Of a stretch of DNA of 64,000 nucleotides, positions 35,707 to 46,618 are shown piece after piece. Both the position numbers and the translations under genes were made by a program. The notes beneath the pieces were generated by a model. That model saw nothing but the letters and a program-made list of their open reading frames with translations. It was not told the origin of the DNA and did no database searches. The stretch covers positions 21,265,521 through 21,329,520 of the forward strand of contig JAJKFL010000042.1 of assembly GCA_021186555.1 (NCBI GenBank). The letters run 5' to 3'. Numbering within the stretch: the stretch's first letter is position 1; every line of letters begins with the position of its first letter. Source of the stretch: Reticulitermes speratus (taxonomy: Eukaryota > Arthropoda > Insecta > Blattodea > Rhinotermitidae).

Positions 35707-35744
35707 GTATAAATTTATTGTGCAGTAGTTGGTAATAAAAACTT

Positions 35745-37039
35745 GCTTTACCTACAAGTTTTGTTCCCTCGTCTTCTGTTTTATTCCTCCTCTTAACAAA
35801 ATCTCATATTCGTGCAGTTCATTTGTCAGTTCATCTGCATCATTGCAAAATTCGACAATTCATCCATCATGCTTCTTTCTCTAATACATTAGACTCAACT
35901 CATTGCTTCAACCACAACGAATCATCGACATTTTTTCAATTTCCTGTTACCTTAAATCAAATTACAAAAAATTAAAGGCATTCCATACTACTTACAACCA
36001 CAACTTAACATTTTTCTTGTATCGCACCGTGCGTTCTAATCCTAATATCGACTCGGACACCAGCAATTTTATTTATTGTTCTGTGTAAGCAGTGTTCAGT
36101 CGATGAGTGTAGCCGATGACCAAGGGGTCCTATATGTATCTAAAGTTTCATGTAAATTCGAGATTGGAAACGGCGAAACTGTCTAACCTGCAGCAGAAAA
36201 AAGAATCAACACACACAAAGTTTAGTTGCTCTTATTAAACCAGACTACACGGCACTATATGAGTTACGTTTTACACGAGTCTGTGATTTCTAGAGCTAGA
36301 TGAAGGGTTCTACAGTAATCACGAGGTCACGACCATTATCAGTTTCTTAATTAATTCCTCTCATCAGAACTAGAACCACTCTCCCATCAAGAAGTTGAAT
36401 AAACATTACTTGGGCTTCAGTCGTCTGATTCTCTTTGAAAATAAATTGAATACAAATATTATATGTCGATATACAAAGTACTGACTGTGCCTTTTGTTTC
36501 GAATGATTGTTTGACACGGTTACTCTGAGAGGAAACAAAGAGAACATAAACTAAAAGTGACTGAAAACAAAAACTGTTTGTAACTACGAAGCACATTGTG
36601 AGCAATAAATGACAAACTATAATTCATACAGGCAATCAACACTTTTAGGACAATGAGCTCTAGGAGGCTACTGGAGGATGGGCATGTACCTACGATGGGG
36701 AAGACAAGAAGTGAAATTTTGGTGGCGAAACGTACTGGAAAACGTCCACTTCCAGTACCGAAGAGATGAACAGTAAGCACGGGGGTGGATATGGCTTAGG
36801 ATCGCGTTCAGTGGCGGACCTTGGTGTCAGAGGTGGGGAATTTGTACGGTTCTGTGAACAGTGTTTGTATTTCAAAGACAATACAGGTACCCAACGCTCT
36901 TCACACGACGAAAGGCATAAATCTGTGATGTACACCGTAACATTCGGAACACTCCCAACAAAATACACCAACACCATTAACATCCCTATCTGACTTAAAA
37001 ATTCAATCAATAATAATATAATAATAAGAATAATAACAG
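35745..37039. other. Unannotated DNA
   Basis: No gene recognised. The 147-codon minus frame at 36,690-37,133 ends in the repeat that follows. Confidence 0.4.
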
Positions 37040-37195
37040 AAACATGGTTTGTTTCGGGTATATAATTGTAAATACCCTGCATAACAAACAATAATAATAT
37101 GGTTTGTTTCAGGTATATAAGCGTAACCTGCATAAATGTGACAAAATAATAATAATAATAATGTTAATAATGTTAATAATAATAATAATGTTAAA
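37040..37195 (+). mobile_element. Two copies of an (AAT)n-tailed LINE-like 3' end
   Basis: The block 'atggtttgtttc(g/a)ggtata' + 'taattgtaaataccctgcata' occurs at 37,043 and again at 37,099 (with taagcgtaacctgcata), each followed by A/T-rich AAT repeats. A third copy is at 47,829-47,913. A fixed sequence followed by a microsatellite tail is typical of the 3' end of some LINE clades. The element body is not present. Confidence 0.6.
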
Positions 37196-37404
37196 GTACA
37201 GTGTACTGATGCAGAACGACATATCGCTTGCTGACTGAAGTATAACAACTTTAGAGAATGTTACCACCTGAATGAAGGCTACACCAATCACATTTGTCAC
37301 TGTCCACTGTCTGACGTGAAACTGCTACACGTGCAGTTCATATACCGTGCAGTTGGCTCTCCACCTATCTTCATGTGATACCAGCAGAATTGGTTGGTGC
37401 GTTT

Positions 37405-37475
37405 ATTTTAGGATCAGTAGCGACGGTTGGAATCGAACCCGGGACATTTTGAATACCAGGTCGTTAAGCCAGTGA
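37405..37475 (-). mobile_element. tRNA-like SINE head fragment
   Basis: Minus strand contains CCCGGGTTCGATTCCAACC (B box, about 37,427-37,445) preceded by 'TGGCTTAACGACCTGG', a poor A box. No acceptor-stem pairing, so it is not a functional tRNA gene. A SINE remnant is likely. Confidence 0.4.
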
Positions 37476-39311
37476 AAGTAATCTCCGTAGTATGAAGACA
37501 GGACGTAACAGCATGAAGACGAGGGTAGAAAGATCCCCGACAATTTTGGCATGGCGTCACATCCGCAAACCTCAAATTTTGTAATATACGTAGGGCTAAA
37601 ACGGCCATCTTTTCTGGGTCACCCCTGTAATGTAGTCGCGTAATTGTCTTTATTCAGTGTCCGCTGGATTCTGTCCTATCCGTCACCACCGTTCTTAGAA
37701 TACAGACTTCAAAAAATCCCTCACTACGAGTACGACGACAACCATTTACATGCCGAAGTGTGGTGAAGAGCGGCAATGAACACTGTCACCACGTAGGGCT
37801 GTCCTGTTCTCATCATGTCAGAACTACAGACAACGTTGAGCAATTATACAGTTCTGGGAGAGGTTTGTGCTGTACAATTCTATTTTTCACACATTCTCCC
37901 AACGTAATTGCCTGGCAGCTGCGACCATAGCGGCACGGATCTCAAAACCCACAACTACCATACGCAGCCTCATGGTACGCACATGGGATTCAATGAACTA
38001 GCCTATAATTACTAATTAGTTACTTTTGCCACAGACAGGGACGGCTGTTCCACCAGTTCACTGACGCTTCATGTGACATCACGAGCAACAGACTACAAAA
38101 TTTCAGAGGCGTCGCTCATCAGGGAGGTTGCAGTTGTTTATGTACTAACTGTATTAAATTACACATTTACACATTCTGTACACTTGAATGTGATGTTTTA
38201 TGACGTCTGTAAAATTGATATATGGGGAAAACCAAATATTTCACCGGCACGTGTGCATAATTTAATGACCTGAGTACGTTCGAAATTGTAACTAAACTTC
38301 CTTCCGCTCTAAATTCCTCAATAAATCCTCTCAGCTCTCTCTCTCTATCTCTCCACAAATATTTTTACAGCAGTTTAAGCAGATGTTTTGACGAACAGAC
38401 TACTAGGTATACTTACGTTTCCAATAGTTCTTTGTTAATGTTTGCTCTGAATGTACAGTCACTAACTCCCACTAAGCAACGCGCATGGTTTGCAATGTAT
38501 TCCAATTCCAATGCACACTTTCGAACATACCAAGAAAAAAAAAGGGCTTGGGGATTCAAAAGATCTCTATCTTCGACAACATCGCACTATGAACCTCAAA
38601 TTTCGCAAATAAAATTTTCTTTCCCTCAGACGTTCCATGCGTATAAGAAATGCTGGCCCGTTCGTGACTGAGTTTCAGTAATATATGCCTACCTGCATGA
38701 CGTCACATGCCACAATACCGTATTCTTTACAGTCACCGCCACTCTTCAAATGTAACAAATATCATCTCGATCAACATTTACCAGATCGACACAACATTGC
38801 AACACAAATAGCTGAATCAATAAAATATTTTGTTTTATTAACCAAATTCCATTCCTTACGAGAAAAAATAGTAGGATTATGAGATTACCAAGGGATCCAT
38901 TTGTGTGTGTGTGTTCTTGTCTTTCTGTCAGTTATCTATTATCTACTATCTATTAAACTGGCTGAACGACTTCCTCAGAACACTTTATGATAGTTACATC
39001 ACTGATGGCCACCTCCCTCAAACGTCATACATTTTACATGTAATTGCCTACAATCCGTAACAACAACATCGCAGAAGGGCGAACATGATAGTTAAGTGTG
39101 ATATTCACTTCAGGATCCTAAAATGATGTATGGTAATAGATCTTAGAAAAGCATACACGAATTGCAAAGGCATCTTCTGTAGAACCTAAAATAACATGGC
39201 GAAAATGCATATTTTTCTTATCACTTGGTATGATGGCAGTAACTGACGAAATACTGTAGCCAGTCACGTAAAACATGGTATGGAGATTTATCACAAACAC
39301 ACCTACACACC
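37476..39311. other. Unannotated DNA
   Basis: No gene recognised. Short simple repeats at about 38,335-38,350 (CT) and 38,900-38,912 (GT). Confidence 0.45.
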
Positions 39312-40255
39312 CTGCTTACACACGCTGCTTAAAACATTAGGAAGTTAACAATTCCCTCACACACCCTGCATAAAACATTAGGAAGTCAACAACTCCCTCA
39401 CACACTCTGTATAAAACATTAGGAAGTCAACAACTTCCTCACACACTCTGCATAAAACATTAGGAAGTCTACAATTCCCTCACACACCCTGTATAAAACA
39501 TTAGGAAGACAACAACTTCCTCACACACCCTACATATAACATTAGGAAGTCAACAACTCCCTAAAACACCCTAGTATAAAATATTAAGAAGTCAACAACT
39601 CCATAAAACACCCTATATAAAGCATTAGGAAGTCAACTTCCTCACACACCCTGTATAAAACATTAGGAAGTCAATAATTCCCTCACACACCCTGCTTAAA
39701 ACATTAGAAAGTCAACAATTCCCTCACACACCCTGCTTAAAACATTAGGAAGTCAACAACTCCCTAAAACACCCTGTATAAAACATTAGGAAGTCAACAA
39801 TTCCCTCACACACCCTGCATAAAACATTAGGAAGTCAACAATTCCCTCACACCCTGCATAAAACATTAGGAAGTCAACAATTCCCTCACACGCCCTGCAT
39901 AAAACATTAGGAAGTCAACAATTCCCTCACACACCCTGCTTAAAACATTAGGAAGTCAACAACTCCTTAAAACACCCTGTATAAAACATTAGGAAGTCAA
40001 CAATTCCCTCACACACCCTGCTTAAAACATTAGGAAGTCAACAATTCCCTCACACACCCTGCATAAAACATTAGGAAGTCAACAATTCCCTCACACGCCC
40101 TGCATAAAACATTAGGAAGTCAACAATTCCCTCACACGCCCTGCATAAAACATTAGGAAGTCAACAATTCCCTCACACGCCCTGCATAAAACATTAGGAA
40201 GTCAACAATTCCCTCACACACCCTGTACAAAATATTTGGAAGTCAACAACTCCCT
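39312..40255. repeat. Minisatellite, about 23 units of 41-42 bp
   Basis: Unit approximately 'aaaacattaggaagtcaac' + 'aattccctcacacaccctgcat'. Variants alternate in a patterned way: last bases cat, ctt or tat; 'aactccctaaaacaccc' versus 'aattccctcacacaccc'; and a later run with 'cacgccc'. Units are contiguous with no unique spacers. Confidence 0.95.
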
Positions 40256-41019
40256 CGTCCAAGGAATTCTACTAAATGCCTAAAAACTGGAAGACGGAAG
40301 GCCATTGGCCACATCGTGTTTTAGCGCCACACAGACAGATAAACGCCGACAAGTTTAACGTTGGCAGTAGGTAATATTAATTCTCAAAAACAAAACAGTA
40401 TTAAGGGATCGGCAGGACTAGAAATCTACGCAATATAAAGTAGGCTTTACGAGTTGTGCGGGAAAACGCCTCGCACAGAAAGCAATTAAACGTACAATGG
40501 CTTACAAAGACAAATCTTTCTGGGTCTTTCCGATGAAAGAGTGCAAAGCGCAACTTTTTACTTTGCAATGACAGTATAATCTCCCAGTTTGTTAGCAAAT
40601 ATATCGATCATTCTGCCGTCTTATGATGGACCTTCAGGACAACTGCAAACGTGAAGCAGCCGGAGGCTCAACAGTTATAATTCGAATCTCAATTATTATA
40701 CATATGAACACTGAATTTCCTACAGGCTTACCTCGTAAACGAATCGCTGTGTTCAGTATATGTTCACAAAACGCTTTAAAGCGCGCTGCAGTGTTTGCAC
40801 ATCATTGCTGTAGGCTCTCTTACACTGTTAGGGCCACGCGGTGATTTGTAACCCTTACGGGTCTCCCAAACGCAGCACCACTGTGTTGAGAGCTGACAGG
40901 CCTACTGGTACTTGTGAAGGGAATACGTACTATACAGCTTAGCACAATGAGACTGGCATAAATGCTCGCTACTGCAGGTGATGCCTGCTTTTAAGAGTTT
41001 TAAAATTTTGTTTGCCGGC
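40256..41019. other. Unannotated DNA
   Basis: No gene recognised. Confidence 0.4.
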
Positions 41020-41062
41020 CGGGGGGGGGGGGAGAAGGGGGGGAGGGGGAGAAGGAGAAGAA
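41020..41062. repeat. Poly-purine (G-rich) tract
   Basis: A G-run followed by GGGGAGGGGGAGAAGGAGAAG; a potential G-quadruplex or triplex former. Confidence 0.85.
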
Positions 41063-41309
41063 GACTGTGGCCAGCAAATTTTAATCGTCAAACCCCCTAC
41101 GATTTTTCAAAATAAATCTTGGCAAAAAGAAATTATACAAGAAGTGCCTAAAACGTGATACATTACTGATTATTGTTTGTGGTTTCCTCACACCTGATCT
41201 AATATTACAAAATCACATACGTATTTAAAAAAAAAAGCATCGGCTCCTATCTTTCAGGTCTGCATCAAGGCTAAATAAAACTGCGATATTTGTCGTTCTC
41301 ATATCCGTG

Positions 41310-41445
41310 ATGTTGAAGAGTCAAGTCTTTTGAGACATCACGCCATGTCGACTATTACACAGTTAACGACGCTTAGTTTCGAAACGTCGATGACAACTTA
41401 CGAGTCGACATGACATGGTTTCCCAGATTACATAAATCCTCGAAT
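41310..41445. repeat. Degenerate foldback remnant
   Basis: 'catgtcgact' at about 41,343 and the complement of 'agtcgacatg' at about 41,404, around a central 'tttcgaaacgtcg', resemble the arm-to-arm junction of the GAAACGTCGG foldback family. The ribozyme boxes are not recognisable. Confidence 0.3.
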
Positions 41446-42939
41446 TAAAACTGCTGACTTTGCTCTATGTCGCCCCACACGTCAGTCCTTGGCTGATCTG
41501 AACGGGAGGTGCGCGATCTCATATTCGCCCCCTCTACGAAACGTCTGGAACAGGCAACAAGTAGGCCCATGTTTGTGATAAAGTTTAGTTAGAAGACAAA
41601 TATATTCGGTGACATAACGTCCAACAAGTACTTTGTGAATGATTAACACCTCGGCCCCTGCCAGTAATTCTTGAAGGCACTAGCAACTGAAGTTCTCGAT
41701 ACGTCTTCGATCGCAGGCGTCCTTTGAGAACAGAATTTGGCTCTATTTAATAGCAACAATTCAATCAAAACAGGAGACTAAAGCGAGGACATAGGACATT
41801 AATCAGAGTTCCTCGCACTTAGAAAACCTGAACACAAGATACGAAATTCACACTTTTACAAAACGCGACAAATTAGTGATAATATGAAGGCAGTTTTCAA
41901 CTACAGACGTCACATCTCGTCGAATTATTTTGAAAAATGGATTTCATAGGCTGTAGGAGAAGTCGGTAGTCGCGTTATTTTGAGGTACAGTCCCAGCAGT
42001 TTCCTGTAAGAATAAAGGAGAAATGAAAAACCTGTCACAATGGTCGGTCTTCGGGCGGATACTGGAACATGGGAGATCCCAAAAATGAGGCAAGAGTAGC
42101 ACTCGGTCGTGACGTAAGGTAAATAAATATTTTATTTAAACAGGCCTACATTTCTACAATATGACCTACCGTTTGGAAAACGAAATGATCATTGCTTAGA
42201 ATTCACTTTACAGATCAGATGACAAACACTGCATCCAACTTAAAACCGCGATACGCAATGACAAGTACTTCAGCGCCATCTACGCGTAGCTCCGAAAACA
42301 TAAGTCAAAACGTAAGAAGAAACAAAATACTACCCATAACTCTTTATACGTTTTCTTCTTGGTCCCACATTCTGGTTCACAAGTCACAAACTCCTTAGGT
42401 GGACGATAAGAGCGTCCTGAAGCCTACAGCTACACGGGTGACGCGGTAAAACATCCATGGTCCAGACAACATTCAAGGCCGTGATTCCATGTCTCAGGAA
42501 TCTCAGACACTGCAACCACTTGGTTCGGCATTTAAAACTGTTTCAAATATGTAAAGACAACAGTGCTTTACGTCAACACTTGTGAAAAAATTGTCCCTAA
42601 CAAAATATTTCCATCATATTCTTGAAAGAAGGTCTTTCTGTTCAGAATGTTCAATGCCATCCTCCCCGTATAAACAAGCCCACATTCTCTCCTTTTATTA
42701 TTGAAATTCAAGTCTTTCCTGCTTTGTTCCTTACCTGATATGAATCCTGGCGCATATAGTTACATGTAAATCAATTTATTTGTTACATAGACGTTGAGAG
42801 AGACAGAAACAGACACAGTGTCATTGGCTGATTCCAGTCTTAATTTTTCCAGCAACTGAATTACTGTACCGACTTTTTATTCTGTTTCCTTTAGATGGTG
42901 ACTCAAGAAGCGACATTTTAGGTTCTCACAACACTGCTG
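41446..42939. other. Unannotated DNA
   Basis: No gene or repeat recognised. Confidence 0.4.
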
Positions 42940-43160
42940 CTGAAGATTCAAGTCTTCTAGGATGCTATACCTTGACGATTTGTAAAGTTACCGACGTTTC
43001 GAAGGGCTGTTGCTCCCTCACCTTTCGGGTACGGCAGTAAAAATGAGTACCTTTATTCTTGGACCGCTTACCTCTGATGATGGCGTTACGATACTCCGAA
43101 ATGTTGGTAACTATTTACCAATCGACGTGGTGCAACATTCCAGAAGACGTGAATTCTCAA
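42940..43160. repeat. Foldback element D (diverged arms)
   Basis: Left arm about 42,945-43,006 ('aagtcttctaggatgct...gttaccgacgtttcgaag') is the diverged reverse complement of right arm about 43,094-43,155 ('ctccgaaatgttggtaac...acattccagaagacg'). The layout matches foldback A but is much older. Confidence 0.65.
43068..43110 (+). ncRNA. Hammerhead-ribozyme-like motif, foldback D
   Basis: Stem I TTACC (with one bulged T), intact box CTGATGA (43,074-43,080), extra T, stem II reduced to GG/CC, intact GAAA (43,098-43,101), ATGT (from ACGT), cleavage nucleotide T, and GGTAA, a perfect stem I partner. Stem II looks too weak for efficient folding. Confidence 0.5.
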
Positions 43161-43927
43161 GTCAATACGCCTTCGGTGTTGCCTCGGTACCAATGAAGCA
43201 TCATTCTGTACAGAATACGGTATATTCCACAAATCAATTAGGAAAACCACAATTCGATCACAAATCCCCCTCCTCTGGCTAGTGGGGACAGCTGTATAAT
43301 TTTATCAACTATGGGCAATGATCCGTTACACTCAACACAACTCGGGTACAAGCAGACTCAGCCACTGTCTGTCTCCTGATCGTTGAAGGTGCTGGCACAT
43401 TAACAGAATCGAGTGTGACTTACCAAACTACTGCTTCACTCGACTAGACTCAGGCAACATGGCACAGGTATACACAATTCTACACAAAACAAACAGATGT
43501 GTTTGTAGCACGTTCACATAAGGTTGACTGGAATTTGAGTTACATACAAGTATTGAGTGACATCACCAATTCAAGCGTCCAAATTCCCTCGGAGTTGAGC
43601 TGCGAACTCAGCATCAATGGAACCCGATCATATGCAGCTTTCGTTGAAATGTTCAGTGCAAAATCCCGAACAATTTGTGCAAGAATACACTGACCATATG
43701 TTCTTATATTTGCAAGAGTTTTCGATGCCACCAAATCACTTTTCTTCCGCTCATTCGTTGCGTCGTACACTTTCAGCATCATGCTTGTTTACGCGCATCG
43801 GACGTCCTATTGCATGTACGAGTATGTCCGTAAAACGGTGTCAATTCGGCAAGCCTTACGTTGAAGGATTCTGAACACCTTGCCGCTTTAGGCTTGAGTT
43901 CTGTTTTGGACTCTGCCCATCGTCCTG
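43161..43927. other. Unannotated DNA
   Basis: Two opposing short frames (43,540-43,782 minus; 43,617-43,874 plus) without recognisable domains. Confidence 0.4.
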
Positions 43928-44137
43928 AATTGACTACACCATAAGGTTTCGAAAACCGGGTCAGTTTTCGCCTTCAGGTGTAAATGAAGAGGACGGGCTC
44001 GTTAGAAACAGCTAGTCGCCATTACTAGGCGCAGCTCATAGAGAATAGCTATTTCTAACGGGCCCACCACATTAGGATCCTTCTCCCCCTTTCTCCCTGA
44101 AGACGAAAAGGGATCCAGTTTTCGAAACACTGCAGTA
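43928..44137. repeat. Foldback element M with two hammerhead-like motifs
   Basis: Left arm about 43,934-44,010 ('ggtttcgaaaaccgggtcagttttcgccttcagg') and right arm about 44,050-44,137 ('ccctgaagacgaaaagggatccagttttcgaaac') are diverged inverted repeats. The central part includes 'gggctcgttagaaacagcta' versus 'tagctatttctaacgggccc'. Right motif: CTGAAGA (44,097-44,103), c, stem II GAAAA/TTTTC (perfect), GAAA (44,124-44,127). Left motif on minus: CTGAAGG, stem II GAAAA/TTTTC, GAAA, with TACAC/GTGTA as stem I. Cleavage-site positions have decayed in both. Confidence 0.6.
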
Positions 44138-44204
44138 ATAAATATAAAAAGACAAAAAATGTGCAAACACGAACCACGCTTATCAGAATCCTTTAAACCA
44201 GGCC

Positions 44205-44455
44205 TAGTCGTTTTCCTTTTCCGGGTAAAGTGGTTGATACAGTGGGCAAGAGATTGTTCTCATACCCAAAGTGTCCAGACCGGCTCTGTAGCCCACCCAC
44301 TTTCCTGCTCAATAGGTACCGGAAGCTCTTTCGTCGGGGAAGAAGCGGCCGGGACGTGAAGCTAACCACGCCGACAATCCAATGCCGAGAATAAGAATGA
44401 ATGTAGCTATACCTCCACTCATCCCCTATATGCCTTCATGCTTTGCACAGGCACA
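44205..44455 (+). mobile_element. SINE family C, head degenerate
   Basis: Contains 'gtgtccagaccggctctgtagcccaccca', 'ctcaataggtaccggaagctc', 'gaagcggccgggacgtgaagctaacc', 'gtagctatacctccactcatcccctatatgccttcatg' and 'tgcacaggcacaact', the family C body and 3' end in plus orientation. Confidence 0.75.
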
Positions 44456-45334
44456 ACTTACAAACTCGATTTGCTGTTCCTCGGATTTGATTAATCTGCA
44501 GTTTACATTGATTCGTATTCATTTCCTACGCAACTCGAATGCGAACTCCAATTAAAGTAAACCCATTTTTAATGGGAAAGACTCGGCAAAGAGCGACAGG
44601 ACTGGATTCGGTTAGCGTGCCTGAAATCTTACGCTACTTCTGTGTAATGATCTGAGACAAACAGACCCAGTAAGACGCAATACAGCACTACCTCAGGACT
44701 GCGGCGATCCAATGTTCCATCAGCACAGCGTTGCTGTACTGAAGCAGCCGTCAACATTATAATTCTCGTTCTTCCGAAATTAAAGGCAGGGAGCCACAAA
44801 TGCATTTCTACACTTCAGTGCTGTTACTGTCACAGCACAATTCCCAGACGCCAACAACTGTAAAGTACGTACCAACCGAACTTCACCTTCAGATTACATG
44901 CCTAACAAGAGTGATTCACGACACTCAAGAAATCCCCCGCCATTTATGTAAACCGACGTCTCAATGCCGTGTACACAAGGACGCACCAGTGACACCTATC
45001 CCGAAGCAGACGAATCCATTTAACGTGAAACAGTGACATTAAACTGAGGTTCTAGATAAACAAACATGCACACATAATAAAGTTAAATGCAGTAAAGAAA
45101 AACCATTTCACAGCCAAAATGAGAAGACATTCTATTAGGTTCACAAAACTGAATCCACAGTAAGTTCACGGTCGGAACATGACACATGGGTCTGCGACAC
45201 GGAACGACGAAGGAACAGAAACTTCTAGTGTGAGACTGCTTAGATTCCTAATCCTAATAACTTTAGGATACGTGTGACATAATTAATAAGCAAAAAAAAA
45301 AAGCTTTATCAGTTTTTTTAGAAGGGCCCCGCGG
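44456..45334. other. Unannotated DNA
   Basis: No gene recognised; an A-run lies at 45,293-45,303. Confidence 0.4.
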
Positions 45335-45597
45335 CAGAAGCTACGGACGCGCAGCAGCCTTGAGGCTTTTTGTGTAACCCTTGTGATGAAGATGAAGATC
45401 ATCAGTTTCTTCATTTTTCCAAGTAATGGAGCACCGGTGGAATGAAACTGACAGGGGAATACCGAAGTACTCGGGAAAAACCTGTCCCAGTGCTACTTTG
45501 TCCATCACAAATCCCACATGGACCGACCCGGGTTTGAACCCGGGCCTCCGCGGTGGGAGGCCGGCGACTAACCGCCTGAGCCATGGCACGGCCAAAA
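45335..45597 (-). mobile_element. SINE family D, full-length
   Basis: On the minus strand: TGGCTCAGGCGG (A box), CCCGGGTTCAAACCCGGG (B box region, with a small perfect palindrome), GTCCATGTGGGATTTGTG, GGGACAGGTTTTTCCCGAG, CACCGGTGCTCCATTAC, CACAAGGGTTACACAAAAAG and 'agcttctgccgcggggc' at the 3' end. The plus-strand copy at 62,340 follows the same order. This is the best copy of the family here. Confidence 0.85.
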
Positions 45598-46107
45598 TTA
45601 TGTTACCGTGAAGTCTGAAAGTATTCGTCTGTTCCGTAGCAGCCAGGGTACGGAACCGAAAGAAGGCTTCAACCCTTAAGTATCATGTTTAAAACACATA
45701 AAATCCTGTTCAAAGACATTTAACACGTTTAATGCTGGAGTCATAAGTTCGTAAACCTTCGCCATAACTGCTCCATCCGTCTACACGGATCATTCAGCGG
45801 CTATCGGTCTTCGGAAAATAAAAATAATACGGGTTTATTAATAAGCCTAAGACCAAAACGATACTCTGAACCAGAACAGCCATGCCGTTTAGACGCTATT
45901 TGACTCTCAAAATATTTCTATAAACCAACAGAAACACTACAAGAAAACGCATTACGTCACATGATATGATACACACTGGTCTTCGCATGACGTACAGATT
46001 TTCAGACTGCCTTCCTTTTCCTGCACACGTGAACTTTGATAAGGAAATATTAAAATAATTTGCAGCATTCCAACCGACGAAGAAAGTAGATTTGGGGGAA
46101 GGACCGA
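45598..46107. other. Unannotated DNA
   Basis: No gene recognised. Confidence 0.4.
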
Positions 46108-46262
46108 GGACGCTGGTGTAGTGGTAGTGCTCTCGAGACTTGTATACGAAAGGCACCCGGTTCGTATCTTGCCAATAAAACCGGACGATCCAGAGGCTTC
46201 AGGTAGCTTCCATAGCGCTCTCCAGAACAGTAACTTCAGATACGTGAAGACCGTCTCCTTCC
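46108..46262 (+). mobile_element. tRNA-derived SINE-like sequence
   Basis: 'gctggtgtagtggtagtgct' is a good A-box region and 'cccGGTTCGTATCtt', about 40 nt on, a fair B box. The intervening 'ctcgagacttgtatac' does not form a clean anticodon arm and no 3' acceptor partner is present, so it is not a functional tRNA gene. The downstream sequence 'gatccagaggcttcaggtag' matches no other SINE in the window. Confidence 0.5.
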
Positions 46263-46449
46263 TGATATACTCCCTGTTCATATACATCTATCTACGCAGC
46301 CACCGTGTTTATTTTTTTTTACTGCAAATAATGGCAAAGTATTACACAAATCTTTAGTCTTAACTCACCGTGCATTTTTATTATTTTAGATATACACCAA
46401 CAAAATGCACAAATTATAAAGGTGCAAATTAGCTCCTTATCATGATTTT

Positions 46450-46494
46450 AACCCTACACGCGTTTCAGCTCTTTATGAGCCATCATCAGGGGTT
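46450..46494 (-). ncRNA. Hammerhead-ribozyme-like motif, foldback B left arm
   Basis: Minus strand: stem I AACCC, box CTGATGA, T, stem II GGCTC...GAGCT (GCTC/GAGC fully paired), loop ATAAA, GAAA, stem III AC-GCGT-GT, A at the cleavage site, GGGTT completing a 5-bp stem I. All invariant core positions are present. The one arm-to-arm difference falls in the stem II loop. Confidence 0.72.
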
Positions 46495-46573
46495 TTCCTT
46501 ATAAAAAGTGCTTTTCAAATGCTGGAAGTGTCATCAACAGATCCAGCATTTGAAAAGCACTTTTTATAAGGAA

Positions 46574-46618
46574 AACCCCTGATGATGGCTCAAAAAGAGC
46601 TGAAACGCGTGTAGGGTT
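46574..46618 (+). ncRNA. Hammerhead-ribozyme-like motif, foldback B right arm
   Basis: Stem I AACCC (46,574-46,578), box CTGATGA (46,579-46,585), stem II GCTC (46,588-46,591) with GAGC (46,597-46,600), GAAA (46,602-46,605), a 2-bp stem III (A46605-T46612, C46606-G46611) closing GCGT, predicted cleavage after A46613, then GGGTT (46,614-46,618) pairing with stem I. One or two unpaired bases lie between the box and stem II. An extra base there is tolerated in the plus-polarity hammerhead of chrysanthemum chlorotic mottle viroid. This is the best candidate for an active ribozyme here. Confidence 0.75.

Larger units (their letters stand above)
35172..35744. repeat. Foldback element C with two hammerhead-like motifs
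   Basis: Left arm about 35,172-35,407 and right arm about 35,516-35,744 are inverted repeats with a spacer of roughly 110 nt. Shared landmarks outside-in are 'aagtttttactaccaactactgca', 'acactcctacatgtttcggct', 'cagcgtac' / 'gtacgctg' and 'tttaaattacat' / 'tgtaatttaaac'. The arms have diverged by many substitutions and small indels, so it is older than foldbacks A and B. The two ribozyme-like motifs lie near the outer part of each arm. Confidence 0.8.

Noticed and set aside
36690..37133. 147-codon minus-strand hydrophobic frame as a membrane protein
   Set aside because: Its hydrophobic N-terminal half is translated from the AAT-tailed repeat in complement (Ile/Leu runs); no conserved domain.
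39312..40255. CRISPR-like array
   Set aside because: Units are contiguous with no unique spacers, the context is eukaryotic, and there are no cas genes.
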